Positions 1 through 8,548 of a stretch of DNA of 64,000 nt are shown here, in pieces. The DNA comes from Actinoplanes solisilvae. Lineage in GTDB: Bacteria; Actinomycetota; Actinomycetes; Mycobacteriales; Micromonosporaceae. The notes beneath the pieces were generated by a model that did not search any database, was not told the DNA's origin, and was given only the letters and a program-made list of their open reading frames with translations. The stretch lies in NCBI RefSeq assembly GCF_003999975.1, contig NZ_RJAC01000001.1, positions 310,001 through 374,000 on the forward strand, read 5' to 3'. Made by a program: the position numbers and the translations under genes. Position 1 is the stretch's first letter; the number at the start of each line of letters is the position of its first letter.

Positions 1-21
1 CACGGCCCCGCCCCGCTAGTC

Positions 22-2652
22 CTACGCGCGGTGGCTCTCCAAATAGGCCTCGATGCGCTCGGCCGGCGCCGGGCGGCCCAGCGAGAAACCCTGCCCGTAG
101 AGACAGCCGGCCTTGGCGGCCCGATCGCGCTGCTCCTGCGTCTCGAGGCCCTTGGCGACGATCTCGAGGCCGAGCCGGCGGCCCAGGCTGACGACGACGT
201 CGATGACCGCCGGGCCGTGGCCCGTGGCCGCCTCGGACGACGTGTTGACCAGGGAGGCGTCCAGCTTGAGCATGTCGACGGGGAGCCGGCGCAGGTGCGA
301 CAGCGAGGCCTGACCGGCGCCGAAGTCGTCGAGGGCGGCGCGCACGCCGAGCTTGCGCAGGGCGGCCAGCGACGCCACGATGGCCGGCACGTCCTCGGCG
401 ATCCACGTCTCGGCGATCTCGACGACCAGGCGCTCGGGGGCCAGCCCGTAACGCTTCAGGGTCGACGCGACGCGGTCGGGGAAGCGGGCGGTGAGCAGCT
501 CACGCGGTGACACGTTGACCGACAGCCAGAAGCCGTCGTCACGCCACGCGGCCAGGTGTTTGCAGGCGGCGCCGAGGACCCACTCGTCGAGCTCGGCCGA
601 GATGCCGACGGCGCGGGCGATCGGCAGCAGCTCGTTCGGCAGGATCGTGCCGAGCTGCGGGTGCCGCCAGCGCAGCAGCGCCTCGACGCCGACCGGCTGC
701 TCGTCGCGCAGGCCGACCACCGGCTGGAAGACCAGGTCGAGCTCGCCCCGGTCGGCCGCGCCGAGCAGTTCACGCTCGAGGTCCATGCGGCGGTTGAGCT
801 TCATCTCGACGTCGGGGTCGTACCACTCGACGCGGTCGAGGCCGAGCTGGCGGGCGCGGCGACGGGCCAGGTCGGCGTGGCGCAGCACCTCGTCGGAGTC
901 GACCCCACCGGCCAGCTCGGCCAGGCCGATGCTGGTGTGCACCTCGACGATCGCGCCGGGCATTTGGTGGGGCTCGGCGAGCACGGTGGCGATGCGGGCG
1001 GCCAGCGCATAGGCCAGCACGGCGCCGTCGGTGGTGAGCACCGCGAACTCGTCGCCGCCGAGACGGGCCGGCATGTCCTCGTCGCCGAGCAGGCCGCGGA
1101 TGCGGCGGCCCACCTCGATCAGCACCGCGTCGCCGGTCTCGCGGCCACGGCTGTCGTTGATCTCGGCCAGGCCGTGCAGGTCGATCACGAGCAGCGTGCC
1201 CTGCTGACCGGCGCGGCGACGGTGGGCCAGCAGCTCGCGCATCAGCGCCCGCCGGTTGGCCAGTCCGGTGAGCTGGTCGGTGTAGGACAGTTTCTTGAGC
1301 GTCTTCTCGAGGTGGCGGCGCTCGCCGATGTCGCGCACGTGCACCACCAGCGCGGCCACCTCGGGCACCGAGCGCTGGTCGGTGATCGTCGACTCGGTGT
1401 CGCGCCACAGGTCGGCGCCGTCGCGCAGCCGGGCGGTGACCAGCTCGGGCGGGCCGTCGGTCTGCTCGCCGTCGAGGACCGCGTCGATCACCTCGCGGGC
1501 CCCCTCGACGTCGTCGGGGTGGATCAGCTCGGTGAACGCGCGGCCGACCACCTCGTCGTCGTTGAGCCCGAACAGCCGGGACGCGGCCGGCGACTGCCAC
1601 CGGATGTGCAGCCGCTCGTCGAGCACCAGGGTGAGGTCGGTGGCCCCGGCGACCAGCGAGCGGAAGTGGGCCTCGGCGGTCTGCAACTGGCTCGCGTAAC
1701 GCCGGATGTCACGCACGACGAGCAGCTCGCGCATGGCCAGCACGGCGACCATCGCGATGCCGAGGATGATGCTGGTGGTGTCGAACGTGCGCTGCACGAT
1801 CAGGTGCCAGACGGCGGCCACGACACCCACGGCGGCCGGAACGGCCAGCAGCGGGTAGCTCGCCAGGTATTGATCGGGGCTGCGCGGCTCGAGCGGGACG
1901 GCGGGCAGGTCGCGGCGGGAGCCGCCCTCGGCGGTCAGCCCGAGACCGGCCACGATCGGCAGGCCGGCCAGCGCCGGCACCTGGCCGCCGCCGTCGATCG
2001 TGAGCAGGGTGGTGATCGAGCCGATGCCGCCGAGGACCAGGATCGCGCCGGCGCCGCAGCGCACCGCGGGCCACCGCGCCGGCCAGCCGCGCAACACGGC
2101 GACCAGCACGATCGCGACCCCGGTGGCGCCGATCAGGGTGACCGGCAGGGCACCTGGGCTGGCGGCCTCGGCCGGGGTGAGCAGGTAGCCGGCGAAGGCC
2201 AGGCTGACGCCGAGGCCGAGGCCGTCGAAGGCCCGCCGGGAATGCAGGATCCAGCCCCTACCCGAACCGGGCAGCAGCAGGGCGCCGGTCGCGTAGCAGC
2301 CGGCGGCCAGGGCGAAGACGGCCGTCACCCAGACGACCACCGACGGTGGCCCCAGCAGGGTCAGCAGCACCGCGACGACCGCGGCCAGCGCACCCATGCC
2401 CACGAACCCGGCGCCCCGGCAGGCCACGAACGACCGGTCGGCGTGGTGGATCGTGAGGGCAGCCCGTACGAGGTGGACGGTGGCCCACAGGCCGCAGCCG
2501 CCGACCCCCACGGCCAGCGCGATCTGACCGGGGATCAGGTCGGCCCCGCCCGCCAGCAGCACCAGCGCCGCCGTCACGGGCACGCCTAGAAACATCGCCC
2601 GGCAGCGCGGCGGCCGGGCGAGGTGGGTGCGCGTGGGGGGCGGCACTGCCAC
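22..2652 (-). CDS. Membrane PAS-GGDEF-EAL cyclic-di-GMP protein
   Basis: Predicted to make and/or break cyclic di-GMP. The 876-residue protein has a hydrophobic N-terminal half with about eight membrane segments, a PAS domain (about 323-443), a GGDEF domain with intact GGDEF at 532-536, and an EAL domain with the EAL at 657-659 and a DDFG motif. The conserved AEGVE near the C terminus reads AKGLE, so a normally conserved Glu is Lys and phosphodiesterase activity is doubtful. I chose the GTG at 2652 because GGAAG lies six bases upstream; the frame stays open to 2868, but that part overlaps the MoaD-like gene, and an ATG at 2595 is a later option. A hairpin at 2680-2713 separates it from the upstream operon. 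Confidence 0.88.
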   Translation of the reverse strand: MAVPPPTRTHLARPPRCRAMFLGVPVTAALVLLAGGADLIPGQIALAVGVGGCGLWATVHLVRAALTIHHADRSFVACRGAGFVGMGALAAVVAVLLTLLGPPSVVVWVTAVFALAAGCYATGALLLPGSGRGWILHSRRAFDGLGLGVSLAFAGYLLTPAEAASPGALPVTLIGATGVAIVLVAVLRGWPARWPAVRCGAGAILVLGGIGSITTLLTIDGGGQVPALAGLPIVAGLGLTAEGGSRRDLPAVPLEPRSPDQYLASYPLLAVPAAVGVVAAVWHLIVQRTFDTTSIILGIAMVAVLAMRELLVVRDIRRYASQLQTAEAHFRSLVAGATDLTLVLDERLHIRWQSPAASRLFGLNDDEVVGRAFTELIHPDDVEGAREVIDAVLDGEQTDGPPELVTARLRDGADLWRDTESTITDQRSVPEVAALVVHVRDIGERRHLEKTLKKLSYTDQLTGLANRRALMRELLAHRRRAGQQGTLLVIDLHGLAEINDSRGRETGDAVLIEVGRRIRGLLGDEDMPARLGGDEFAVLTTDGAVLAYALAARIATVLAEPHQMPGAIVEVHTSIGLAELAGGVDSDEVLRHADLARRRARQLGLDRVEWYDPDVEMKLNRRMDLERELLGAADRGELDLVFQPVVGLRDEQPVGVEALLRWRHPQLGTILPNELLPIARAVGISAELDEWVLGAACKHLAAWRDDGFWLSVNVSPRELLTARFPDRVASTLKRYGLAPERLVVEIAETWIAEDVPAIVASLAALRKLGVRAALDDFGAGQASLSHLRRLPVDMLKLDASLVNTSSEAATGHGPAVIDVVVSLGRRLGLEIVAKGLETQEQRDRAAKAGCLYGQGFSLGRPAPAERIEAYLESHRA

Positions 2653-2679
2653 GTCGACTTCCAATGCGAAGGGGGGTCG

Positions 2680-2713
2680 GAGGGACGCTGCACCGGACAA
2701 ACGAGCGTCCCTC
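2680..2713 (-). terminator. Hairpin after the MoaD-like gene
   Basis: A perfect 10-bp inverted repeat (GAGGGACGCT at 2680-2689, AGCGTCCCTC at 2704-2713) with a 14-base loop lies between the stop of the MoaD-like gene and the start of the GGDEF/EAL gene, both on the minus strand. It has no clear T run, as is common for high-GC actinomycete terminators. Confidence 0.6.
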
Positions 2714-2761
2714 GAACAGGTTACGGCCGGGGATCGTTTCTTCGCACGTTCGAACGGTCGG

Positions 2762-3046
2762 CTATGGAGCCGCGCCCCCGGCGACCGAGGGCAGGACCTG
2801 GATCTCGGAGTCGGGCTTGACCGGGGTCTCGAGCCCGTCGGCGCGGCGGGCGTCTTCGCCGTCCACATAGACGTTGACGTAGCGCCGGACCGCGCCCTGC
2901 TCGTCGCGGATGCGCCGGGCCAGCAGCGGCCAGCGCCGCTCGACCTCGGTCAGCACGGCGCCGAGCGTGCCGGCCGCGCCGATCTCGAGCCGGGACGCCC
3001 CGCCCGCCTCGGACCGCAGCACGCCCGGCACCAGCAGCACCGGCAT
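2762..3046 (-). CDS. MoaD/ThiS-family ubiquitin-like small protein
   Basis: A 94-residue beta-grasp protein of the MoaD/ThiS/CysO kind, which carry sulfur as a C-terminal thiocarboxylate or act as small modifiers. Typical pieces are the YVNVYVDGEDAR stretch and the C-terminal VLPSVAGG. The diglycine is not terminal: three residues (AAP) follow before the stop, so activation would need processing or the protein works differently. Its ATG shares one base with the stop of the upstream BNR-repeat gene (TGATG), implying translational coupling. Molybdopterin, thiamine and cysteine-synthesis genes are not nearby, so the pathway cannot be named. Confidence 0.8.
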   Translation of the reverse strand: MPVLLVPGVLRSEAGGASRLEIGAAGTLGAVLTEVERRWPLLARRIRDEQGAVRRYVNVYVDGEDARRADGLETPVKPDSEIQVLPSVAGGAAP

Positions 3047-4131
3047 CAGACCGACACCGCCCGCACCGAGAGCACGTCGGGCAGGTGGGCGACCACCGTC
3101 TGCCAGCTCTCGCCCTCGTCCCTGGTGGCGAACACCTCGCCGGCCCGGGTGCCGAAGTAGACCCCGGCGCGGTCGTGGTCGTCGGTGCACATCGCGTCAC
3201 GCAGCACGACCGGGTAGTAGGGGCCGTCGGGCAGGCCGCGGTGCTGTGGCTCCCAGGTGTCGCCGGCGTCGGTCGAGCGGTAGACGCGGCAGCGCAGCTC
3301 GGTCGGGTGGCGTTCGCTGTCGGCGGTGAGCGGGAAGCTCCAGATAGTGCCGGGCCTGGTGGGGTGGGCGACCATCGGGAAGCCGAAGTCGGACGGCAGC
3401 GTCGCGGCGATCGACTCCCACTTGTCGCCGCCGTCGGTGGAGCGGTAGACGCCGTGGTGGTTCTGGGCGTAGAGACGGTCGGGGTCGCCGGCGTCGCGGG
3501 CCACCCGGTGGACGCACTGGCCGAACTCGGGCCACGGGTCGGGCAGGAAGTAGGCCTTGATGCCGGAGTTGGCCGGGGCCCAGCTCGCGCCGCCGTCGCC
3601 GGAGCGGTAGACCCCGCCGGTCGACATGGCCACGAGCAGGCGCGACGGGTCGCTCGGGTGGGGCAGGATCGTGTGGATCGCCTGGCCGCCGAAGCCGGCG
3701 CCCCACTGCGGGCGGTGCGGATGGTCCCAGAGGCCGCGGACCAGCTCGAACGAGCGGCCGCCGTCGGCCGAGCGGAACAGCGCCGAGGGCTGGGAGCCGG
3801 CGTAGATCACGCCGGGCTCGGCCGGGCCGCCGGGCACGAGCTGCCAGACCCGCTCGATGGCGGCTCCGGCGTCTTCGGGAAAGGCGATGGGAGCCGTGTC
3901 GGGCTCCTGCCAGGTCTCGCCGAGGTCGTCGCTGACGGCGACGCTCGGGCCGAAATGGGAGTTGTCGACGGCGACCAGGAGGCGGGGGCGGGGACCGCGC
4001 GGGTCGACGCCGACCGTGTAGATGGCCGTGCCGGGGAAGTGAGCCGGGCCGACGTGCCAGGTCCGGCGTTCATCGTCGCTGGTGGCCAGGAAGAGGCCCT
4101 TCTGCGTGCCGATCGCGAGAAGCACTGTCAT
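3046..4131 (-). CDS. BNR/Asp-box repeat beta-propeller protein (sialidase-like)
   Basis: A 361-residue beta-propeller with at least six Asp-box repeats of the form S-x-D-x-G-x-x-W (SDDLGETW, SADGGRSF, SGDGGASW, STDGGDKW, STDAGDTW, TRDEGESW). Such proteins are often labelled exo-alpha-sialidase, but I see no signal peptide and no clear sialidase Arg triad, so glycosidase activity is unproven. I place the start at the ATG at 4131 (MTVLLAIGTQKGLF), where the conserved fold begins; the ribosome site is weak and the mRNA may be nearly leaderless. It is translationally coupled to the MoaD-like gene. Confidence 0.75.
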   Translation of the reverse strand: MTVLLAIGTQKGLFLATSDDERRTWHVGPAHFPGTAIYTVGVDPRGPRPRLLVAVDNSHFGPSVAVSDDLGETWQEPDTAPIAFPEDAGAAIERVWQLVPGGPAEPGVIYAGSQPSALFRSADGGRSFELVRGLWDHPHRPQWGAGFGGQAIHTILPHPSDPSRLLVAMSTGGVYRSGDGGASWAPANSGIKAYFLPDPWPEFGQCVHRVARDAGDPDRLYAQNHHGVYRSTDGGDKWESIAATLPSDFGFPMVAHPTRPGTIWSFPLTADSERHPTELRCRVYRSTDAGDTWEPQHRGLPDGPYYPVVLRDAMCTDDHDRAGVYFGTRAGEVFATRDEGESWQTVVAHLPDVLSVRAVSV

Positions 4132-4194
4132 GGCGAGATTATGCGCGCCGGGTCCGACAGAAATGCCGCACACCGCGGGTGGGAGGATGGCGCG

Positions 4195-4569
4195 GTGCGT
4201 GTCAAGCCCCTGCTCCGCGTCCGCAAGACCGGCGCCCTCATGGTCGCCGCGGTGCTCGCGTTCGTCGGCGCCGTCCCGTTCGCCAGCTACGGGTGGGCGT
4301 ACGCCCTGGTGTTGCTGATCCCGGTGGCGGCCTTCGTGTGGGCCTGGCGCGCCGGCACCGACGTCTTCGCCGACGAGCTGCGGGTGCGTGCCCTGTTCGG
4401 CAGCACCCGGGTGCCGTGGGCGCGGGTCACCGAGCTGGCGCCCGACCGCAGCGGCCAGATCGCCGCCCTGCTCGACAACGGCAACATGATCCGTCTGACC
4501 GGCGTGACCCGCGACAACCTGTCCAAGGTGCTGGCGGCCGGCGGACAGGAGATCGGCGGCGAGAAGTGA
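4195..4569 (+). CDS. Small membrane protein with bacterial PH-like domain
   Basis: A 124-residue protein with two hydrophobic helices (about residues 13-45) and a C-terminal PH-like part around VFADELRVRALFGSTRVPWA and IRLTGVTR. This resembles the actinobacterial Cfp-6 type PH-domain membrane proteins, whose role is unknown. It starts at GTG 4195 with GGGAGG about eight bases upstream, divergent from the BNR-repeat gene 64 bases away. Confidence 0.7.
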   Translation: MRVKPLLRVRKTGALMVAAVLAFVGAVPFASYGWAYALVLLIPVAAFVWAWRAGTDVFADELRVRALFGSTRVPWARVTELAPDRSGQIAALLDNGNMIRLTGVTRDNLSKVLAAGGQEIGGEK

Positions 4570-4632
4570 GTCCGGCTGGGCTTCTCAGTTGACCTCGCTA
4601 CCCTGGGGTGCGTCGAGTCTCGAGGAGGTCGA

Positions 4633-5811
4633 GTGATCGTGCGTTCCCGCCGGGTCAGGGTCGCCGTGGTGGCGCTCGCCGCGGTTCTGGGGCTCACCTC
4701 GGCCTGCAGCTTCGGCCCGCCCGACCCCGACCAGCAGGGCGCCCCGCCCAACCTGCCGGCTCCCTCGGCCGCGGCACCCTCCGACGGCGCCGAGGCTCCC
4801 AGCGGCGGCGCGCAAGAGGTCGCGGTCACCGTCCTGGCCAAAGATCTCGACGTCCCGTGGGGCCTGGCGTTCCTGCCCGACGGCGCGGCCCTGGTCACCG
4901 AGCGTGACACCGGCCGCATTCTCAAGGTCGGCCCCGAGTCCGACGCGAACGGACTGACCGTCACCGAGGCGCAACGACTCACCGAGGTGCGCGCGTCCGG
5001 CGACGGCGGCCTGCTCGGCATCGCGGTCTCCCCGAAATACCAGACCGACAAGACCGTCTTCGTCTACTACTCGACCGCCAAGGACAATCGCGTCGGCAAG
5101 CTGACCCTCGGTGGCAAGCTCACGCCGATCGTCACCGGCATCCCGCGCTCGGCCGACCTCAACGGCGGCGCGCTCGCCTTCGGCCCTGACGGCCAGCTCT
5201 ACGCGGGCACCGGCGACGCCACACCGACCGGCACGCAGGCGCCCGACCCGAAGAGTCTCGGCGGCAAGATCCTGCGCATGACCACGGCCGGCAAGCCCGC
5301 GCCCGGCAACCCGGTGAAAGACAGCCTGGTCTGGAGCTCCGGCCACCGCAACGTGCAGGGCCTCACGTGGGACAAGACCAAACGCATGTACGCCAGTGAG
5401 AGCGGCCAGCGCAGGTCCGGCGAGCTCAACGTGATCGGCAAGGGCAAGAACTACGGCTGGCCCAAGGCCGACGGCGCAGGTGCCGACCCCAAGCTGACCA
5501 ACCCGCTGTTCACCTGGACGGCGGCCGAGTCGGGCTGCGCCGGGGTCGCCGCGCTCGAGCAGACGATCGCCACGGCGTGCCTGCTCGGCCAGCGCGCCTA
5601 CCTGCTCACCGTGACCGGCAACGGCACCGTGCTGGGCACGCCGCAGTCGGTGCTGGCCGGCGAATACGGACGGTTGCGGGGCATGATCGCCGCGCCCGAC
5701 GGCTCGCTCTGGGTGAGCACCTCGAACCAGGAGGACGGCGGCGATCCCGGCCCCGACGACGACCGGATCATCCGGCTGGTCTTCTCCGACGGCGGCGCCG
5801 GGCGTAGCTGA
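4633..5811 (+). CDS. PQQ-type glucose/sorbosone dehydrogenase lipoprotein
   Basis: A 392-residue predicted lipoprotein; the signal peptide ends at LTSAC with Cys25 as the lipidated residue. The rest matches the soluble quinoprotein glucose/sorbosone dehydrogenase propeller: an N-terminal LDVPWGLAFLPDG block, SGDGGLLGIAVSP, FGPDGQLYAGTGD, GHRNVQGLTWD and GKNYGWP. The family oxidises aldoses outside the membrane, though many actinobacterial members have no known substrate. GTG start with GAGGAGG just upstream. A short Ser/Pro/Ala linker follows the lipobox. Confidence 0.85.
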   Translation: MIVRSRRVRVAVVALAAVLGLTSACSFGPPDPDQQGAPPNLPAPSAAAPSDGAEAPSGGAQEVAVTVLAKDLDVPWGLAFLPDGAALVTERDTGRILKVGPESDANGLTVTEAQRLTEVRASGDGGLLGIAVSPKYQTDKTVFVYYSTAKDNRVGKLTLGGKLTPIVTGIPRSADLNGGALAFGPDGQLYAGTGDATPTGTQAPDPKSLGGKILRMTTAGKPAPGNPVKDSLVWSSGHRNVQGLTWDKTKRMYASESGQRRSGELNVIGKGKNYGWPKADGAGADPKLTNPLFTWTAAESGCAGVAALEQTIATACLLGQRAYLLTVTGNGTVLGTPQSVLAGEYGRLRGMIAAPDGSLWVSTSNQEDGGDPGPDDDRIIRLVFSDGGAGRS

Positions 5812-5867
5812 GTCATGCCACGGTGGAGGCGTTTGACGGGCGGCGGCGCGGGGCAGGTGTGCCCGCG

Positions 5868-7469
5868 ATGACCGAGCAGACGACACGGCCGATGCGCCGG
5901 TACGCGTACGCCCTGGGCCGGTTCTTCGGTGTTCTGCGCCGCAACCCGTGGACGGGACGGGTGCGGGTCGCCGCGATGATCACGCTGATCAGCGTGGGCG
6001 GTGTCGTGATCGGCACCATGCTGTTCGCGCACGCCAATGTCGCCGTGGGACCGTTCCGCGCCGAGATGTCGATCAGCCCGTCCGTCCTCGGCGGCACCGA
6101 GGTCGACCTGCCGCCGCTGGGCTCGCTGCACCTCGACAGCCACGACGGCCCGCTGCATCTCAAGGTCAATCTGGCCGCGCTCGACCAGAACCGCACCGAG
6201 GCCCTGATCGGCGACCCCACGGCGATCAGCTCGGCCGGCGAGAACGCGGTCGAGGACGTTCGCGACGGCGTGATCAAGCTCGGCATCCGCACGCTCGGCA
6301 TCGCGGTGATCAGCGCCCTGGTGCTCAGCGCGCTGATCTTCCGCAACATCCGCCGGGTTGCCGCCGCCGGCGTGACCGCCCTGGTGGTGACCGGTGGCAG
6401 CCTGGGTCTGGCCGCGGCGACGCTGCGACCCGAATCGATCGCCGAACCGCGCTACGAGGGCCTGCTGGTCAACGCGCCCGCCGTGGTCGGTGACGCGCGC
6501 CGCATCGCCGACAACTACGGCCGCTACTCCGAGCAGCTGCAGCAGATCGTCAGCAACGTGAGCCGGCTCTACACCACGGTGTCGTCCCTGCCGGTCTACG
6601 AGCCCGAGGCGAACACGACCCGCATCCTGCACGTCTCCGACCTGCATCTGAACCCCTCGGCGTACGGGCTGATCCGCACGGTGGTGCAGACGTTCGAGAT
6701 CGACGCCGTGGTCGACACGGGCGACACGGTCGACTGGGGCAGCAGCGCCGAGACCGGGTACGCCTCCTCGATCCCCTCGATCGGCGTCCCGTACATCTGG
6801 GTCCGCGGCAACCACGACTCGGCCGCCATCCAGGCCGCGGTCGCCCGCCAGCGCAACGCGATCGTGCTCGACAACCAGATCACCACCGTGGACGGACTGA
6901 CCATCGGCGGCATCGGCGACCCGGAGTTCACTCCGGACAAGAGCGAGACCCCCGACGCCGACCCGGCCACCGAGTCGCCGCTGCTGCGCGCGGGCACCCA
7001 GCTCGCCGACACGATCCGCGGCTCGGCCAAGCCGGTCGACATCGCTCTGGTGCACGACCCGGCCATGGCGCCGCCGCTGTCCGGGGTGGTGCCGCTGGTG
7101 CTCGCCGGTCACCTGCACAAACGCGAGGTGAGCCTGCTGGCGCCGCCGCCCGCGCCCGAGCCGTCGGCGTCGGCCCCCTCCGCTCCGCCCGCCAACGGCG
7201 CACAGCAACCGCCGGCGACCCGGCTGATGGTCGAGGGTTCGACGGGCGGTGCGGGTCTGCGCGGCCTGGAAAAGGACGATCCGACCCCGTTGAGCCTGTC
7301 GGTGCTCTACTTCGACGAGAACCGCCAGTTGAAGGCGTACGACGACATTCAGCTCGGCGGTACCGGTCAGTCCAACGTGGAGATGCAGCGCAACGTGGTC
7401 GGCGCCAAGGCCGAGGAGACCCCGTCCCCGTCCGGCTCGGCCACCCCGCAGTCGGAACCGAGCCGATAA
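5868..7469 (+). CDS. Membrane-anchored metallophosphoesterase
   Basis: About 533 residues. The N terminus has one membrane helix, an outer segment of about 100 residues, then two more helices before the catalytic domain. Calcineurin-like motifs are in order: SDLHLNP, DTGDTVDWG, RGNHDS and GHLHKRE, giving the usual two-metal site. A Pro/Ala/Ser-rich insert (about residues 425-445) interrupts the end of the domain. The substrate is unknown. I prefer the ATG at 5868; an in-frame GTG at 5823 would add 15 residues and cannot be excluded. Confidence 0.85.
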   Translation: MTEQTTRPMRRYAYALGRFFGVLRRNPWTGRVRVAAMITLISVGGVVIGTMLFAHANVAVGPFRAEMSISPSVLGGTEVDLPPLGSLHLDSHDGPLHLKVNLAALDQNRTEALIGDPTAISSAGENAVEDVRDGVIKLGIRTLGIAVISALVLSALIFRNIRRVAAAGVTALVVTGGSLGLAAATLRPESIAEPRYEGLLVNAPAVVGDARRIADNYGRYSEQLQQIVSNVSRLYTTVSSLPVYEPEANTTRILHVSDLHLNPSAYGLIRTVVQTFEIDAVVDTGDTVDWGSSAETGYASSIPSIGVPYIWVRGNHDSAAIQAAVARQRNAIVLDNQITTVDGLTIGGIGDPEFTPDKSETPDADPATESPLLRAGTQLADTIRGSAKPVDIALVHDPAMAPPLSGVVPLVLAGHLHKREVSLLAPPPAPEPSASAPSAPPANGAQQPPATRLMVEGSTGGAGLRGLEKDDPTPLSLSVLYFDENRQLKAYDDIQLGGTGQSNVEMQRNVVGAKAEETPSPSGSATPQSEPSR

Positions 7470-7474
7470 CCCGT

Positions 7475-7512
7475 AGAGTCCCGTCGCTCACTCAAGATCG
7501 ACGAGGGACTCT
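7475..7512 (+). promoter_or_regulatory. Inverted repeat that can mask a ribosome site
   Basis: AGAGTCCC (7475-7482) and GGGACTCT (7505-7512) form a perfect 8-bp inverted repeat with a 22-base spacer. The right arm overlaps the GAGGGA ribosome site of the gene starting at 7515, so a folded leader would hide it. Confidence 0.4.
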
Positions 7513-7514
7513 GC

Positions 7515-8528
7515 ATGACGATCGCTCGCCCGCCCCGCTCGTGGGAAACGAAGACTCTCGCCGTCCTGGCCGCCGTCGGCGCGGCCGCCCTGCTGACGAT
7601 GGTTCTGCTGGTCACCGACCTGGCGCTGCGGTCGTACGCGCTCAGCGGCGCCACCGGGGCCGTTTCACCGCTGGTCGCCGCCGTCGTCGAGGACCCGTAC
7701 ACGCTCGACTGCCTCAACATCGTGCTGCTGGTCGCCTACATCGGGGCGTTCTACTGGTGGCGCGCCCAGACCCGCACCCTGCTGACCCGCGTCAACGTCG
7801 AGCCCGGCGCGGTCGTCACCCACTGGGGAATCGCCGGCTGGGGCCTGTGCCTCGGCCTGTCCTTCGTGGTCCGGCTCGCCCTCAGCGGATCGGGGCAGGT
7901 GGACGATCTCGACTCACTGGCCACGGCGCTCGGCTACGACGCGCTGGCGCTGACCTTCCGGCTGGTCGGGCTGTCGCTGCTGCTGATCGGCGTCTGGCAG
8001 ATCCGCGAGCAGGTTCGTCTCGCGGTCGCCGGGTCCGGGGTGGCCCTGCGCGTCTCCGACCTGGGTTCGCTCGCGTCCGCCCCGACCACGGCCGCCCCGC
8101 TCGCGCCGCTGGCCCGCGCCGAGATCAAGGCCGAGGGTGAGGCCGACGACTATTTCTGGACCCGGATCGGCGAGCAGGCTCGGGCTGCCGGCGCCGACCT
8201 GGCCCTGCTGGAGACCACCGGCACGGCGGTGCACCGCTGGTTCCTGGTGCCCGCGACCGGCGAGACCGATGCCGTACGCGCGGTCATCGCGCCCGGGGCC
8301 GTGGTGACGATCTTCGCCGAGCCCCCGGCCGCCGATTTCACGGCTCCGGAGGGTGACGAGTTCTACGGTCTGCTCGAAGACTCGGAGACGGGCGCCCTGT
8401 GGTTCCAGTCGGTGCGCCCGAACCGCGTGCCGGCCTTCCTGGCTCGCGCCCGCACGGCCCGGCGCTGGGCCCTTTACCCCGCCGCGTCGGCCACGGCCCA
8501 GTCCGCGGTGGTCCCCGCCGCCCACTGA
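7515..8528 (+). CDS. Membrane protein of unknown function
   Basis: A 337-residue protein with four likely membrane helices in the first 170 residues and a soluble C-terminal half of about 150 residues. The membrane part has a W-W-R-A-Q-T-R-T segment followed by THWGIAGWG, loosely like DUF4328 proteins, but I would not insist on that. The C-terminal half has no motif I recognise. ATG start with GAGGGA upstream; the leader can fold over this site. It converges on gatB with only 20 bases between stops. Confidence 0.7.
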   Translation: MTIARPPRSWETKTLAVLAAVGAAALLTMVLLVTDLALRSYALSGATGAVSPLVAAVVEDPYTLDCLNIVLLVAYIGAFYWWRAQTRTLLTRVNVEPGAVVTHWGIAGWGLCLGLSFVVRLALSGSGQVDDLDSLATALGYDALALTFRLVGLSLLLIGVWQIREQVRLAVAGSGVALRVSDLGSLASAPTTAAPLAPLARAEIKAEGEADDYFWTRIGEQARAAGADLALLETTGTAVHRWFLVPATGETDAVRAVIAPGAVVTIFAEPPAADFTAPEGDEFYGLLEDSETGALWFQSVRPNRVPAFLARARTARRWALYPAASATAQSAVVPAAH

Positions 8529-8548
8529 GGCGAGCGGCGGGGGTCGGA

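Noticed and set aside
556..2589. A 677-codon plus-strand frame opposite the PAS-GGDEF-EAL gene
   Set aside because: It lies fully within a gene with intact GGDEF and EAL motifs and its product is Gly/Gln/Asp-rich without any domain.
2653..2868. A 72-residue N-terminal extension of the PAS-GGDEF-EAL protein
   Set aside because: It would cross a terminator-like hairpin and overlap the MoaD-like gene; the residues are shadow-like, and a good ribosome site precedes the GTG at 2652.
7462..7469. GCCGATAA, like the -10 box of FliA/WhiG sigma promoters
   Set aside because: No matching -35 box at the right spacing, and the bases are the last codons and stop of the metallophosphoesterase gene.
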